From Planifilum sp021793745 (GTDB taxonomy: Bacteria > Bacillota > Bacilli > Thermoactinomycetales > DSM-44946), in contig CALKAM010000045.1 of NCBI GenBank assembly GCA_937983105.1, positions 3,604 to 67,603 of the forward strand: a stretch of DNA of 64,000 nucleotides, in the 5' to 3' direction. The position numbers and the translations under genes were made by a program. The notes below the pieces were generated by a model, which was not told where the DNA came from, ran no database searches, and worked only from the letters and a program-made list of their open reading frames with translations. How positions within the stretch are numbered: the first letter of the stretch is position 1; each line of letters opens with the position of its first letter. Shown piece by piece: positions 23,161-31,746 of this stretch.

Positions 23161-24666
23161 TCAGTCGTACCTCTCGGCGGATGGATTGACTGCTCGATCC
23201 TCCTCCGAAGCCTCTTCGTCATCGAACGCATCCTCAACATGCATTTCTGCACGAATCAACCCTTGATCGGTGGCGATGTTCAGTTGGCTTTTGTTCAGGT
23301 TGAAAATGATCTGATCCATTTTTTCTTTGGGGACCTGTTTTTGCAATTCGCTTTGAAGAAATGTTAAAAACCTCTCGAAGGTGGTTTTGAAAAAGGAGCG
23401 AATCAACTGGTCGCTGTGAGTCCTGTAGTCGTACCACTTGGTGTTGCCATAGGCGCCTGCCAGTTGCTCCATGGTACTTTGTCGGAAGCTTCGCCCCTTA
23501 TAAACGATGTGTTGGAGGAGTTGATAGGCAAAGGCGAACTCGTCCCTCTGACTCAAAGTGGTATTATATAATCGCTTTTTGTGGAATGCGGCGGTCTCGA
23601 TCAATTCTTCGATATCGAAGATGCGGCCCGAGGTACAGGACTTTTTGATGATTTTTTGCAGCGTCGAGGAGGATTGCATCAGTTTCAACAATTCCTTTGC
23701 ATCGCTTTGCCAGTGTTTTTTGGATGTGGAAAGCAGTTTGGATTTCGCCTCGAGGAACTTTTCAAAAACCTTTTCCGGCGCTTCGTCGCCGGAGGGTCTG
23801 GAGTTTGGATAGCCCCTGCGGGACGGACATTCCTTCTGAATGGGACAGCGGATACAACGATAGGGCAAAGGAACGGCGTTCTTATGGTATCCGCCCTCCA
23901 TTTGACGCACCACATCGCCGACTTCGGACAATAAGGCTGTGATTTTTTGGGTCGGTTTCTTATCCCGACTCCAATAAATGGTTTTGGTATCATTCTGGTA
24001 TTTGATTTGACCGACGAAGCGATCGGTGAAAAAATGGGCATGAAAAATTTTCATGCATGCAGCCAGCTCGATCAGATCGCTCTTTTTGGCTAAACGGAGA
24101 TAGCCCGGTACTTTTTCCTTGGAACGATCCAGTTGGATGCAGAATCGATGGTTTTCATCATAGATGACGTCCAGCTCGGAGTAAAGGTGAGGGGACTCTG
24201 AAAAGTCATACAAAATCAGGGAAGGGTTCGCTTGCAACTCTTTTCGCAATAGTCGGTGCGGATCCAACTGCTTCTCCAGGACAAAAACCGCCCACTTTTT
24301 CCAGCGGGTAAGGATCCACCGGGCCAGTCCGATCAGGCATCCGGCCAGGATCATGTAAGACACATACGATTTGAGGACCAGAAAGGTGACGATCAGGACT
24401 GCCAGGATGATCATCGACCAGTCCTGCCTTTTCCTTCGAGTGTAACGTTTCCGCCTTTTGGGGGCCTTTCTCTTCTTGGCATCGAGGTCGGCTTTCAGCT
24501 TTTGGTACAGCTCATACCGCCTTTTTCGCTTGTCATACCGTTTTCGCTGTGCATCCAGATCGATCTCCCGGTCATATTCATGATTCGATTTCCTTCTAAA
24601 CCAAAAGTGTGGACAATATAAATAATCCCCCAATTCCTTCGTATTTACGTGCTTCACCGGAATCAC
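23161..24666 (-). CDS. Membrane protein with Cas4/RecB-like four-cysteine nuclease region and C-terminal shared motif
   Basis: I do not recognise a named family for this 501-residue protein. What can be seen: an N-terminal YLYCPHFW (C18) resembling the YCPR start of Cas4; a very basic segment (41-80); two close membrane helices (about 84-99 and 101-117); a PD-(D/E)XK-like stretch with D166 in YSELDVIYD and a weak second half IQLDRSK (177-183); DLIELAACMKIFHAHF; and C271-x2-C274-x5-C280 in CIRCPIQKEC. With C18 this gives the four cysteines that hold an iron-sulfur cluster in Cas4. The C-terminal 200 residues are unassigned. Residues 455-473 (FNLNKSQLNIATDQGLIRA) repeat a motif of the upstream partner. 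No CRISPR or other cas gene is near. The GTG at 24666 has a weak site; a GTG at 24657 is possible. Base composition is more A+T-rich than its surroundings. Confidence 0.7.
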   Translation of the reverse strand: MIPVKHVNTKELGDYLYCPHFWFRRKSNHEYDREIDLDAQRKRYDKRKRRYELYQKLKADLDAKKRKAPKRRKRYTRRKRQDWSMIILAVLIVTFLVLKSYVSYMILAGCLIGLARWILTRWKKWAVFVLEKQLDPHRLLRKELQANPSLILYDFSESPHLYSELDVIYDENHRFCIQLDRSKEKVPGYLRLAKKSDLIELAACMKIFHAHFFTDRFVGQIKYQNDTKTIYWSRDKKPTQKITALLSEVGDVVRQMEGGYHKNAVPLPYRCIRCPIQKECPSRRGYPNSRPSGDEAPEKVFEKFLEAKSKLLSTSKKHWQSDAKELLKLMQSSSTLQKIIKKSCTSGRIFDIEELIETAAFHKKRLYNTTLSQRDEFAFAYQLLQHIVYKGRSFRQSTMEQLAGAYGNTKWYDYRTHSDQLIRSFFKTTFERFLTFLQSELQKQVPKEKMDQIIFNLNKSQLNIATDQGLIRAEMHVEDAFDDEEASEEDRAVNPSAERYD

Positions 24667-24671
24667 TCTTT

Positions 24672-25046
24672 CTATGTGCTTGTCACCGTTTGAATGATAT
24701 CGCTTGCCGCACTGATGGCTGCCAGCAGCGTCGAGCCCAATTGCATTTCCGCTGTAAATTGGTTTAACGCTTCCCGAAAACGCCTCAGCTTTTCCCCGGA
24801 GATTTCGCCGCTTTTCACTTCTTTCATGAGATTTTCCGTCATCGCGCTCAATTGGACCAGCTCTTTGTCGGGAGCGGACTCTCTCTCCAAAGCTTCGTGC
24901 AGCTGTGCAAGGGCCGACATCAACTTCTCCATCCGGTCATCGCGGGATCGATTCGTCGAATAAGCGGCGTGGATGGTCGACTGGTCACTGGCAATGTTGA
25001 TTTGACCGCCGGAGTTGTTGAAAACCACATCGCCTCGAACTTTCAC
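24672..25046 (-). CDS. Small island protein with N-terminal shared motif and helical body
   Basis: A 124-residue protein without a family I can name. Residues 9-27 (FNNSGGQINIASDQSTIHA) form a short asparagine/glycine-rich beta-like motif. From about 35 to 124 the protein looks helical (EKLMSALAQLHEALERE...) and ends in a hydrophobic segment. The motif matches residues 455-473 of the downstream membrane protein at 10 of 19 positions. Motifs of the type GGQINIA-x4-TI-A recur at the ends of bacterial signalling and effector proteins, from memory. The GTG at 25046 has GGGGG 7 bases upstream. It is first in the two-gene operon, with only 5 bases between the genes. Confidence 0.75.
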   Translation of the reverse strand: MKVRGDVVFNNSGGQINIASDQSTIHAAYSTNRSRDDRMEKLMSALAQLHEALERESAPDKELVQLSAMTENLMKEVKSGEISGEKLRRFREALNQFTAEMQLGSTLLAAISAASDIIQTVTST

Positions 25047-25083
25047 AGGGTTTCCCCCTTCATTTTAATGATGCGCTATTTGA

Positions 25084-25112
25084 ATTATATCAATTATGTA
25101 TAATATGGACAA
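25084..25112 (-). promoter_or_regulatory. Promoter of the two-gene island
   Basis: On the minus strand TTGTCC (25112-25107), 17-base A+T-rich spacer and a perfect TATAAT (25089-25084), about 38 bases before the first gene. Confidence 0.7.
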
Positions 25113-25282
25113 AAATCTTTATGAAAATGATTTTGCTTTCAAGGCCGATCCCAAAGGATTTATTCATATTTCCTTCCGGTTATTCAGATTGTTGCCGCGA
25201 AGGACGCCGTTGACGCTTTCCAAAGTCATGAATTTTTCTCGTCCCTTTGTCGGTTTTCGATATCCCAGCGATGGGACGGATA

Positions 25283-25344
25283 CAAAAAAGGGGGTGCCGC
25301 AACGATTCGCCCGGTGGCAGGCGCTCGATGCGACACACCCCTCC
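25283..25344 (-). terminator. Terminator after the rraA-like gene
   Basis: On the minus strand GGAGGGGTGTGTCGC pairs imperfectly with GCGGCACCCCC, followed by a run of six T. The arms resemble those of the hairpin at 6960-7014. Confidence 0.7.
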
Positions 25345-25362
25345 TGCGTGCGTGCGGAACCC

Positions 25363-25845
25363 TCATGGGGTCATTTTTTGGGGAAACAACACCACCCCGT
25401 CCTCATCCACATACACATGGTGTCCGGGGATCCAATCCACGCCGGCAAACCGTACAGGCTCGCCGATCACCCCTTTGCCTTCCTTGCGGCTCCTCAACGG
25501 AACTTTGCCCAGAGCCAACACGCCGATGTCCATCCGGGCCAATTCCGCCGTATCCCTCACACAGCCGTGGATGATGAAGCCGGCGATGCCCCGTTCCAGG
25601 GCGATGGCGGCCAGCCGGTCCCCGAGAAGGGCGCATCGCTTGGATCCCCCGCCATCCACCACCAGAACGGTTCCGGCCGGAATCGTCTCGATCATCTTCC
25701 GAACCAACACATTGTCTTCAAAGACGCGGACGGTGGCTATCGGTCCGGAGAATCGTTTCTTCCCTCCGAAGGAGGTGAAAAGGTCCTCGCATGCAGCGGC
25801 TTGAGATGAAAACTGATCGCACAGATCGGTGGTTTTGAAGTCCAT
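25363..25845 (-). CDS. RraA family protein (ribonuclease activity regulator / HMG aldolase type)
   Basis: A 160-residue protein of the RraA/MenG fold. Family blocks are TTDLCDQF, FSGPIATVRVFEDN, VLVVDGGGSKRCALLGD and GFIIHGCVRDTAEL. In this family the motif GGGS..ALLGD with a downstream R..D is needed for 4-hydroxy-4-methyl-2-oxoglutarate aldolase or oxaloacetate decarboxylase activity, whereas RraA proper inhibits RNase E, which Bacillales lack. Enzyme activity is therefore more likely than RNase inhibition. The ATG at 25845 has GGGGAGG 5 bases upstream. It follows murC by 23 bases. Confidence 0.87.
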   Translation of the reverse strand: MDFKTTDLCDQFSSQAAACEDLFTSFGGKKRFSGPIATVRVFEDNVLVRKMIETIPAGTVLVVDGGGSKRCALLGDRLAAIALERGIAGFIIHGCVRDTAELARMDIGVLALGKVPLRSRKEGKGVIGEPVRFAGVDWIPGHHVYVDEDGVVLFPQKMTP

Positions 25846-25868
25846 GGCCGCCTCCCCTGTAGAACCGG

Positions 25869-27299
25869 TTATTGATTGCCCACCCGGGTGCGCTCTCCCA
25901 GCTTGGCGACGAGATCCTGGGCGACTCGCCAAATGTCCCCCGCCCCCATGGTCATGATCAGGTCGTTGGGTTGAATCCGTCCCAGCAGGGTGCTCACCAC
26001 ATCCTCCTTGGCGGGACAATACAAGGTATTGGGATTGCTGTTCTGCCGGATGAGCTGTGCCAAACGCTCCGACGTCACACCGGGAATCGGTTTTTCCCCG
26101 GGAGGAGAATAAATATCGGTGATGATCACTTCGTCTGCCTGGCCAAAGGCGCGGCTGAATTCCTCCATCAGAAAATAAGTCCGGGAATAGCGCTGCGGTT
26201 GAAAGACCGCCACGATGCGTTTCCCCATCGCCTTGGCTCCGGACAGCGTCGCCTGAATCTCCGTGGGATGATGGGCGTAATCATCCACCACGGTGATCCC
26301 GTCCACTTCACCGATCAGTTGGAAGCGGCGTTTCGCTCCCTGGAATCGGCCCAGGGCCTCTGCAGCCTCTGGGAAGGAGAGACCGATTTCCAGACAGACG
26401 ATCAATGCCGCCAACGCGTTGCTCACATTGTGATGGCCGGGAACCTGAAGGGTCACTTCCCCCAGTTCCTCTCCCCTGCGCACCACCCGAAAGCTGACCT
26501 GTCTCCCGCAGCGGCGGATATCGACGGCATGGTAGTCGGCGGACTGATCAATCCCGTAGGTGATCAGACGCTGGTCCAGCTCCCGGGCGATTTCCCGCAG
26601 ATGGGGATCATCCAGGCACAGGATGGTTAAACCCTCCGATTTCACCTGGCTCAGGAAACGGCGATAAGCCTTTTTCAAGTTTCTGAAATCTCCATCGTAG
26701 TTCTCCAGGTGATCCTTTTCGATGTTGGTGACAACCGCCACCTTCGGATAATATTCGAGAAAAGTTCCGTCGCTCTCGTCCGCCTCCGCCACCACGTACG
26801 GGCTGTTGCCGGCCTTGGCGTTGCCGTCCAAACCGAGAATCTCCCCGCCGATGACATAGGAGGGATCCTTTCCACACAGCTCCAGGGTTTGGGCGATCAT
26901 CGAAGAGGTGGTGGTTTTGCCGTGAGCCCCCGCCACGGCGATCCCAAACCGGTTGTTGAGCAGCCGGGCCAGCATCTGCGATCGATGAAGGACGGGAATC
27001 CCCCTCCGCTGCGCTTCGACCCTCTCCACGTTCTCCTCCGGAATGCTGGAGGAATATACGACCAAATCGGCCCCCTCCACATGGGAGGCATCGTGGCCGA
27101 TATGGACGACAGCCCCCCGCTCCAACAGCCTCTTGATCAGCTTGTTCTCGGCGACATCCGAGCCGGTGACCCGAATACCCATATCCAGGAGGACACGGGC
27201 GATGGCGCTCATCCCGTATCCGCCGATGCCGATAAAATGCGCGTGCCTAATCCCGTTCACTCGCCTCACCAACCTTGTTTCTAATTTGTAAGCAGCCAT
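25869..27299 (-). CDS. murC: UDP-N-acetylmuramate--L-alanine ligase
   Basis: Adds the first L-alanine to UDP-MurNAc in peptidoglycan synthesis. The 476-residue Mur ligase shows the N-terminal UDP-binding HFIGIGGYGMSAIA, the ATP loop AGAHGKTTTS near 121-130, the EADESDGTF block, and the C-terminal YAHHPTEI motif of MurC. The ATG at 27299 overlaps the folC end by 19 bases; a GTG at 27260 just before the conserved core is an alternative start. Confidence 0.95.
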   Translation of the reverse strand: MAAYKLETRLVRRVNGIRHAHFIGIGGYGMSAIARVLLDMGIRVTGSDVAENKLIKRLLERGAVVHIGHDASHVEGADLVVYSSSIPEENVERVEAQRRGIPVLHRSQMLARLLNNRFGIAVAGAHGKTTTSSMIAQTLELCGKDPSYVIGGEILGLDGNAKAGNSPYVVAEADESDGTFLEYYPKVAVVTNIEKDHLENYDGDFRNLKKAYRRFLSQVKSEGLTILCLDDPHLREIARELDQRLITYGIDQSADYHAVDIRRCGRQVSFRVVRRGEELGEVTLQVPGHHNVSNALAALIVCLEIGLSFPEAAEALGRFQGAKRRFQLIGEVDGITVVDDYAHHPTEIQATLSGAKAMGKRIVAVFQPQRYSRTYFLMEEFSRAFGQADEVIITDIYSPPGEKPIPGVTSERLAQLIRQNSNPNTLYCPAKEDVVSTLLGRIQPNDLIMTMGAGDIWRVAQDLVAKLGERTRVGNQ

Positions 27300-28609
27300 T
27301 TCCGAACTTCCGATACCAGAAACAGCGATCCGGTGACGAGAATCATCGCCCGATCCCCCGCATCCTCCTTGGCGAAGCGAAGCCCCTCCGCCGCCGTCGA
27401 CGCTTCCCGTATCCGTGTCTCCGGCGACACCCGACGGACCGCTTCGGCCAACGCCTCCACCGGAAGCGCCCGGGAATGATCCGCCCGTGTCACCACCACG
27501 AGATCCGCCAGCGGAAGCAAAGGCTTCAGGATCTCATCCACCTCTTTATCCGCGGAGACGGAGATCACGAGGTGCAGGCGTTCATAGGTATGTGAACGGA
27601 GAATTTCCGGTACCGATTCCGCCAATGCTCGGGCCGCCTCACGATTGTGGGCCCCGTCCAGCCAAATGTCCGGACCGGCGGCCACCTTTTCCAGACGGCC
27701 GGGCCAATCGGTGGCGGACAGCCCCTCCCGGATGTCCTCTTCCTCCAGCACCGTTGCGTAAAATTGACGCAACAGATCCAGGGTCATCAGGGCGACAGCG
27801 GCGTTTTTTACCTGATGCTCGCCCATGAGGGGCAGCTCCAGATCGGAGAGGGTCCGATATACGTTGCCAAATTGGAAACGCTGGTTTTCAGGCCCCGATT
27901 CGAGCGTCTTCACCTGAAAATCGCGATGGAGGAGATATAAATCGGCCTTGTTCTCCCGTGCCCGCTTTTCAATCACCCGGATGGCCTCGGGGTCCTCCGC
28001 CCCGCTTACCACCGGCACACCCGGCTTGATGATGCCCGCCTTTTCCTCGGCGATTTCGCCCAGGGTATTCCCCAATAAATGTATATGATCCAGACCCACG
28101 TTGGTGATGACGGAGACGAGGGGAAAGGCCACATTGGTGGAATCCCACCGGCCTCCCAGCCCCGCTTCCCATACCACGAACCAGGGCACCGCCTCCCGGG
28201 CAAAATAGCAGAGGGCGAGCAGCGTCCAGAATTCAAAGGGTGTGGGTTTGCCCACTTCCCGGTCCATTTCCTCCACCACGGGGCGCAGATGCTCCGCCCA
28301 TCGGACCAGGGAGGAGTCGGGAATGGGGCGCCCGTCCAAGGAGATCCGCTCGTTCCAATCGGTGACATAGGGGGAGATAAACATCCCGGTCGAATATCCG
28401 GCCTGTCTCAACACCTGCGCGATCATTGCCGCGGTGGATCCCTTTCCGTTTGTCCCTGCGATATGGATAAATTTCAGGCGCTTTTCGGGATGCCCCAGCC
28501 GCTCCAGGGCCCACTCCATCCGCTCCAGCCCCGGCTGAATGCCGGTGGCGCATCCCTTTTCCATCCACCTGAATACGTCTTCCTTGGTGACAAACCGCTG
28601 TTGACCCAT
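27281..28609 (-). CDS. folC: Folylpolyglutamate synthase / dihydrofolate synthase
   Basis: Adds glutamate to dihydropteroate and to tetrahydrofolates. The protein (442 residues from this start) has the TGIQPGLERMEWALERLGHP block, the ATP loop AGTNGKGST, ISPYVTDWNERI and the GLGGRWDSTN block. The ATG at 28609 is preferred by comparison with shorter family N-termini; an ATG at 28660 would add 17 residues. It follows valS as in Bacillus. Confidence 0.94.
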   Translation of the reverse strand: MGQQRFVTKEDVFRWMEKGCATGIQPGLERMEWALERLGHPEKRLKFIHIAGTNGKGSTAAMIAQVLRQAGYSTGMFISPYVTDWNERISLDGRPIPDSSLVRWAEHLRPVVEEMDREVGKPTPFEFWTLLALCYFAREAVPWFVVWEAGLGGRWDSTNVAFPLVSVITNVGLDHIHLLGNTLGEIAEEKAGIIKPGVPVVSGAEDPEAIRVIEKRARENKADLYLLHRDFQVKTLESGPENQRFQFGNVYRTLSDLELPLMGEHQVKNAAVALMTLDLLRQFYATVLEEEDIREGLSATDWPGRLEKVAAGPDIWLDGAHNREAARALAESVPEILRSHTYERLHLVISVSADKEVDEILKPLLPLADLVVVTRADHSRALPVEALAEAVRRVSPETRIREASTAAEGLRFAKEDAGDRAMILVTGSLFLVSEVRKWLLTN

Positions 28610-28750
28610 CGTGCCTCGATCCTTTCCCTCATGCTGCCGTAAAGCTGCCGTGCTCATCATGCAAAGGTACCCTTTTCATGATAACGGGGATCTTTCGCAG
28701 GATCAAGAAAAAGAGGGGCGTTGCGAAGAAAGGGGTGGGCGGCCCGCATC

Positions 28751-31402
28751 CTACCCCTTCAACTCCTGCAGGCGGCTAAGCACCTTCTCCCTTTTTTCCC
28801 GGTATTCCTCCCCTTTTCGCTTCTCCTCTTCCACAATGTGGGCAGGGGCCTTCTGCACAAATCCGGGGTTGGAGAGCTTCTTCTCCACCCGCTCCACTTC
28901 GTAATCCAGCTTTTTCAGCTCCTTCTCCAGACGGGCGATCGTCTCCTCGATGTCGATCATCCCCTCCAGGGGGAGGAACACTTCGGCACCGGACACCACG
29001 GCGGTCATCGCCTTGTCGGGACGGGTGACATCGGGGCCTGCCGTCACCTTTTCCGCCCCGCACAAGCGGCGAATGGCCGACTCGTTGTCCCGGATCGCGG
29101 CATAGGCCTCCGGTTCGGTGCGGATCAGCAGGGAGACCTGCTTTTTGGGGGGAACCTCCATTTCCGAGCGAATGTTGCGCACGGACCGGATCACGTCGAT
29201 CAGAATCTGCATCTCCCTGACCGCATCCGGAGCCTGGAATGCCTCGTCCGCCTCCGGCCATTCCGCCACCGTGATGCTGGGACCGGTTCCGGGGAGCTTC
29301 TGCCAAATTTCCTCCGTGATGAAGGGCATGAAGGGATGGAGCAGGCGGAGGGCGCGATCCAACACATGGCAGAGAACCGCCCGGGTGACGCGCTTGGCCT
29401 CCTCATCCTCCCCGTAGAGGGACAGCTTGGAGAATTCGATGTACCAGTCGCAGAACTCATCCCAGATAAAGTGGTACAGGACCCGGCCGGCTTCGCCGAA
29501 GTCGTAGCGGTTCAAGTGACGGGTCACTTCGGCGATCGTTTCGTTCAATCGGTGGAGGATCCAGCGGTCGGACACCGTGAGGGAACCTGTCAGGGCTAGA
29601 TCCTCCGCCCGCGCCTCCGCCAAATGCATCAGGGCGAAGCGGGAGGCGTTCCAGATCTTGTTGGCGAAGTTGCGGGCCGACTCCACCCGCTCCCAGCGGA
29701 AGCGCTGATCGTTTCCGGGGGTGCACCCGGTGGACAGCATGAACCGCATCGCGTCGGTCCCGTATTTTTCAATCACTTCCAGCGGATCGACGCCGTTGCC
29801 AAGGGATTTGGACATCTTGCGCCCTTCGGCATCCCGGACGATTCCGGTGATCAGCACCTCTTTAAAGGGCTTCTTCCCGGTAAACTCCAGGGCGGTGAAA
29901 ATCATGCGGGCCACCCAGAAGTAAATGATGTCGTAACCGGTGACGAGCACATCCGTCGGATAATAGCGGCGCAAGTCCTCGGTATCCTCGGGCCAGCCCA
30001 TGGTGGAGAAGGGCCACAGGGCCGAGCTGAACCAGGTGTCCAGCACGTCGGGATCCTGCTCCAGGGATGCGCTGCCGCAGTGGGCACACCTTTCGGGGGT
30101 CTTTCGGGAGACGGTGATTTCGCCGCAGTCTCCGCAGTGCCAGGCCGGAATGCGGTGACCCCACCACAGCTGGCGGGAAATGCACCAATCCCGCACGTTC
30201 TCGATCCAGTGGAGATAAATCTTCTCAAACCGCTCGGGGACGAAGCGGACCCCTTTTCCGCTCTTGGTGTCGGCGATCGCCTGCTCCGCCAGCGGCTTCA
30301 TCTTCACAAACCACTGGGTGGAGAGGATCGGTTCCACCACGGCGCCGGAACGCTCGCTGTGCCCGACCGAATGCACATGATCCTCGATCTTGACCAATAC
30401 GCCCGCCTCTTCCAGGTCCTTCACGATCCGCTTGCGACATTCAAAGCGGTCCAATCCCTTGTAGGGACCGGCGTTTTCGTTCATCTTGCCCTCTTCGTCC
30501 ATCACCAGGATCTGGGGGAGATCGTGGCGGACACCGATCTCAAAGTCGTTGGGATCGTGGGCCGGCGTCACCTTGAGCGCGCCGCTGCCGAATTCGGGGT
30601 CCACGTACTCGTCGGCCACGATCGGGATTTCCCGTCCGATAATGGGCAAAATCACCGTTTTTCCCACCAGGTGCTTGTAGCGGTCATCCTCGGGATGGAC
30701 CGCCACCGCCGTATCCGCCAGCATGGTCTCCGGCCGGGTGGTGGCGATCTGGACGTGCCCGCTGCCATCCTTCAGCGGATACCGCAGGTGGTACAGCTTG
30801 CCCGGCACTTCCTTGTGGATCACCTCGATATCCGACAGGGCGGTGCGGGCCTCCGGATCCCAGTTGATGATGTATTTGCCCCGGTAGATCAACCCCTTTT
30901 CATACAGGCGCACGAACACTTCCCTGACGGCCCGGGACAATCCTTCGTCCATGGTGAACCGCTCCCGGGAATAATCCACAGACACCCCCATTTTCCGCCA
31001 TTGCTCGCGGATGACACCGGCGTAATGCTCCTTCCACTCCCAGACCTTCTCCAGGAATTTCTCCCGTCCCAAGTCGTGGCGGGAAATCCCCTCCTCCCGC
31101 AGCTTGGCCTCCACCCGGGACTGGGTGGCGATGCCGGCGTGGTCCATTCCCGGCAGCCACAGGGCGTCGTATCCCTGCATCCGTTTCCAGCGGATCAGGA
31201 TGTCCTGGAGGGTGTTGTTCAGGGCATGGCCGATGTGCAGGTTTCCCGTCACATTCGGCGGGGGAATGACAATGGTGAAGGGAGGTTTGGACGGATCTTT
31301 TCCGGCCTTGAAAAAGCCCCCTTCCAGCCAGTAATCGTACCATTTTTCCTCCGTCCGCCTGGGGTCATAGGCGGATGGAAGCTCCGTCCTTTTGTCCGCC
31401 AT
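28751..31402 (-). CDS. valS: Valine--tRNA ligase
   Basis: Class I aminoacyl-tRNA synthetase, 883 residues. HIGH lies at 56-59, the large CP1 editing insert follows, KMSKS lies about residue 525-530 (GRKMSKSLGNG), and a C-terminal coiled coil arm ends the protein as is usual for ValRS. A zinc-type CxxC...CxxC block (CGDCGE...CAHC) lies in the middle. AAAGGAGG is 7 bases before the ATG at 31402. Expression is controlled by the T-box leader. Confidence 0.98.
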   Translation of the reverse strand: MADKRTELPSAYDPRRTEEKWYDYWLEGGFFKAGKDPSKPPFTIVIPPPNVTGNLHIGHALNNTLQDILIRWKRMQGYDALWLPGMDHAGIATQSRVEAKLREEGISRHDLGREKFLEKVWEWKEHYAGVIREQWRKMGVSVDYSRERFTMDEGLSRAVREVFVRLYEKGLIYRGKYIINWDPEARTALSDIEVIHKEVPGKLYHLRYPLKDGSGHVQIATTRPETMLADTAVAVHPEDDRYKHLVGKTVILPIIGREIPIVADEYVDPEFGSGALKVTPAHDPNDFEIGVRHDLPQILVMDEEGKMNENAGPYKGLDRFECRKRIVKDLEEAGVLVKIEDHVHSVGHSERSGAVVEPILSTQWFVKMKPLAEQAIADTKSGKGVRFVPERFEKIYLHWIENVRDWCISRQLWWGHRIPAWHCGDCGEITVSRKTPERCAHCGSASLEQDPDVLDTWFSSALWPFSTMGWPEDTEDLRRYYPTDVLVTGYDIIYFWVARMIFTALEFTGKKPFKEVLITGIVRDAEGRKMSKSLGNGVDPLEVIEKYGTDAMRFMLSTGCTPGNDQRFRWERVESARNFANKIWNASRFALMHLAEARAEDLALTGSLTVSDRWILHRLNETIAEVTRHLNRYDFGEAGRVLYHFIWDEFCDWYIEFSKLSLYGEDEEAKRVTRAVLCHVLDRALRLLHPFMPFITEEIWQKLPGTGPSITVAEWPEADEAFQAPDAVREMQILIDVIRSVRNIRSEMEVPPKKQVSLLIRTEPEAYAAIRDNESAIRRLCGAEKVTAGPDVTRPDKAMTAVVSGAEVFLPLEGMIDIEETIARLEKELKKLDYEVERVEKKLSNPGFVQKAPAHIVEEEKRKGEEYREKREKVLSRLQELKG

Positions 31403-31424
31403 CCTTCATCCTCCTTTGCTCGTT

Positions 31425-31695
31425 CAAAAATAAAACTCCTTCCCATCCAAAGGACGGAAGGAGTTCTCCGCGGTACCACCTTTGTTCACCGGATCACAAG
31501 TCGATCCGGTGCACTCTTTTTCCCTCTAACGTCGGGACCCGGTCCAACCTACTACCCGCAGGCGGGATTCGGCAGGACTGCTTAAGGGCGACCTTCGCCG
31601 GTTTCGCCTGAGGAACCTTTCAGCCTGGGGGTTCCCCTCTCTGAAAAGGCATCCACCGGCTACTCTTCCCTCTCATCGCATTGCCTCGATTCAAT
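31425..31695 (-). ncRNA. T-box leader of valS with terminator
   Basis: The leader has a Stem I start (GATGAGAGGGAAGAGTA), AGAGAGGGG and GCTGAAAGG blocks, a candidate specifier GTC (31592-31590, valine codon, followed by G), and the T-box AGGTGGTACCGCGG (31481-31468). A terminator hairpin AACTCCTTCC/GGAAGGAGTT with TTATTTTT follows. Uncharged tRNA-Val should pair with the T-box and favour antitermination. Confidence 0.95.
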
Positions 31696-31706
31696 TGGTA
31701 TCAATT

Positions 31707-31735
31707 ATTTTACAACGGGAACCGTTCCCCGTCAA
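31707..31735 (-). promoter_or_regulatory. Promoter of valS with an inverted repeat in the spacer
   Basis: On the minus strand TTGACG (31735-31730), 17-base spacer, TAAAAT (31712-31707). The spacer contains GGGAAC-G-GTTCCC, a 13-base palindrome that could be a protein site. Confidence 0.7.
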
Positions 31736-31746
31736 ATCATTCGACC

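Larger units (their letters stand above)
25047..25362. other. Border region of the island
   Basis: The part from 25,080 to about 25,250 is A+T-rich and holds the island promoter. A plus-strand frame starting here (25,096) runs across the rraA-like gene and is not coding. The right part is the rraA-side terminator. I see no gene. Confidence 0.5.

Noticed and set aside
24600..24670. Cas4-like cysteine pattern taken as sign of a CRISPR-Cas locus
   Set aside because: No repeat-spacer array and no other cas gene occur anywhere in the window; Cas4-type folds also occur outside CRISPR.
25096..25809. Plus-strand frame of 237 codons from the island border
   Set aside because: It runs antisense through the rraA-like gene; high G+C third positions explain the openness.
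29624..31585. Plus-strand frame of 653 codons
   Set aside because: Antisense shadow of valS.
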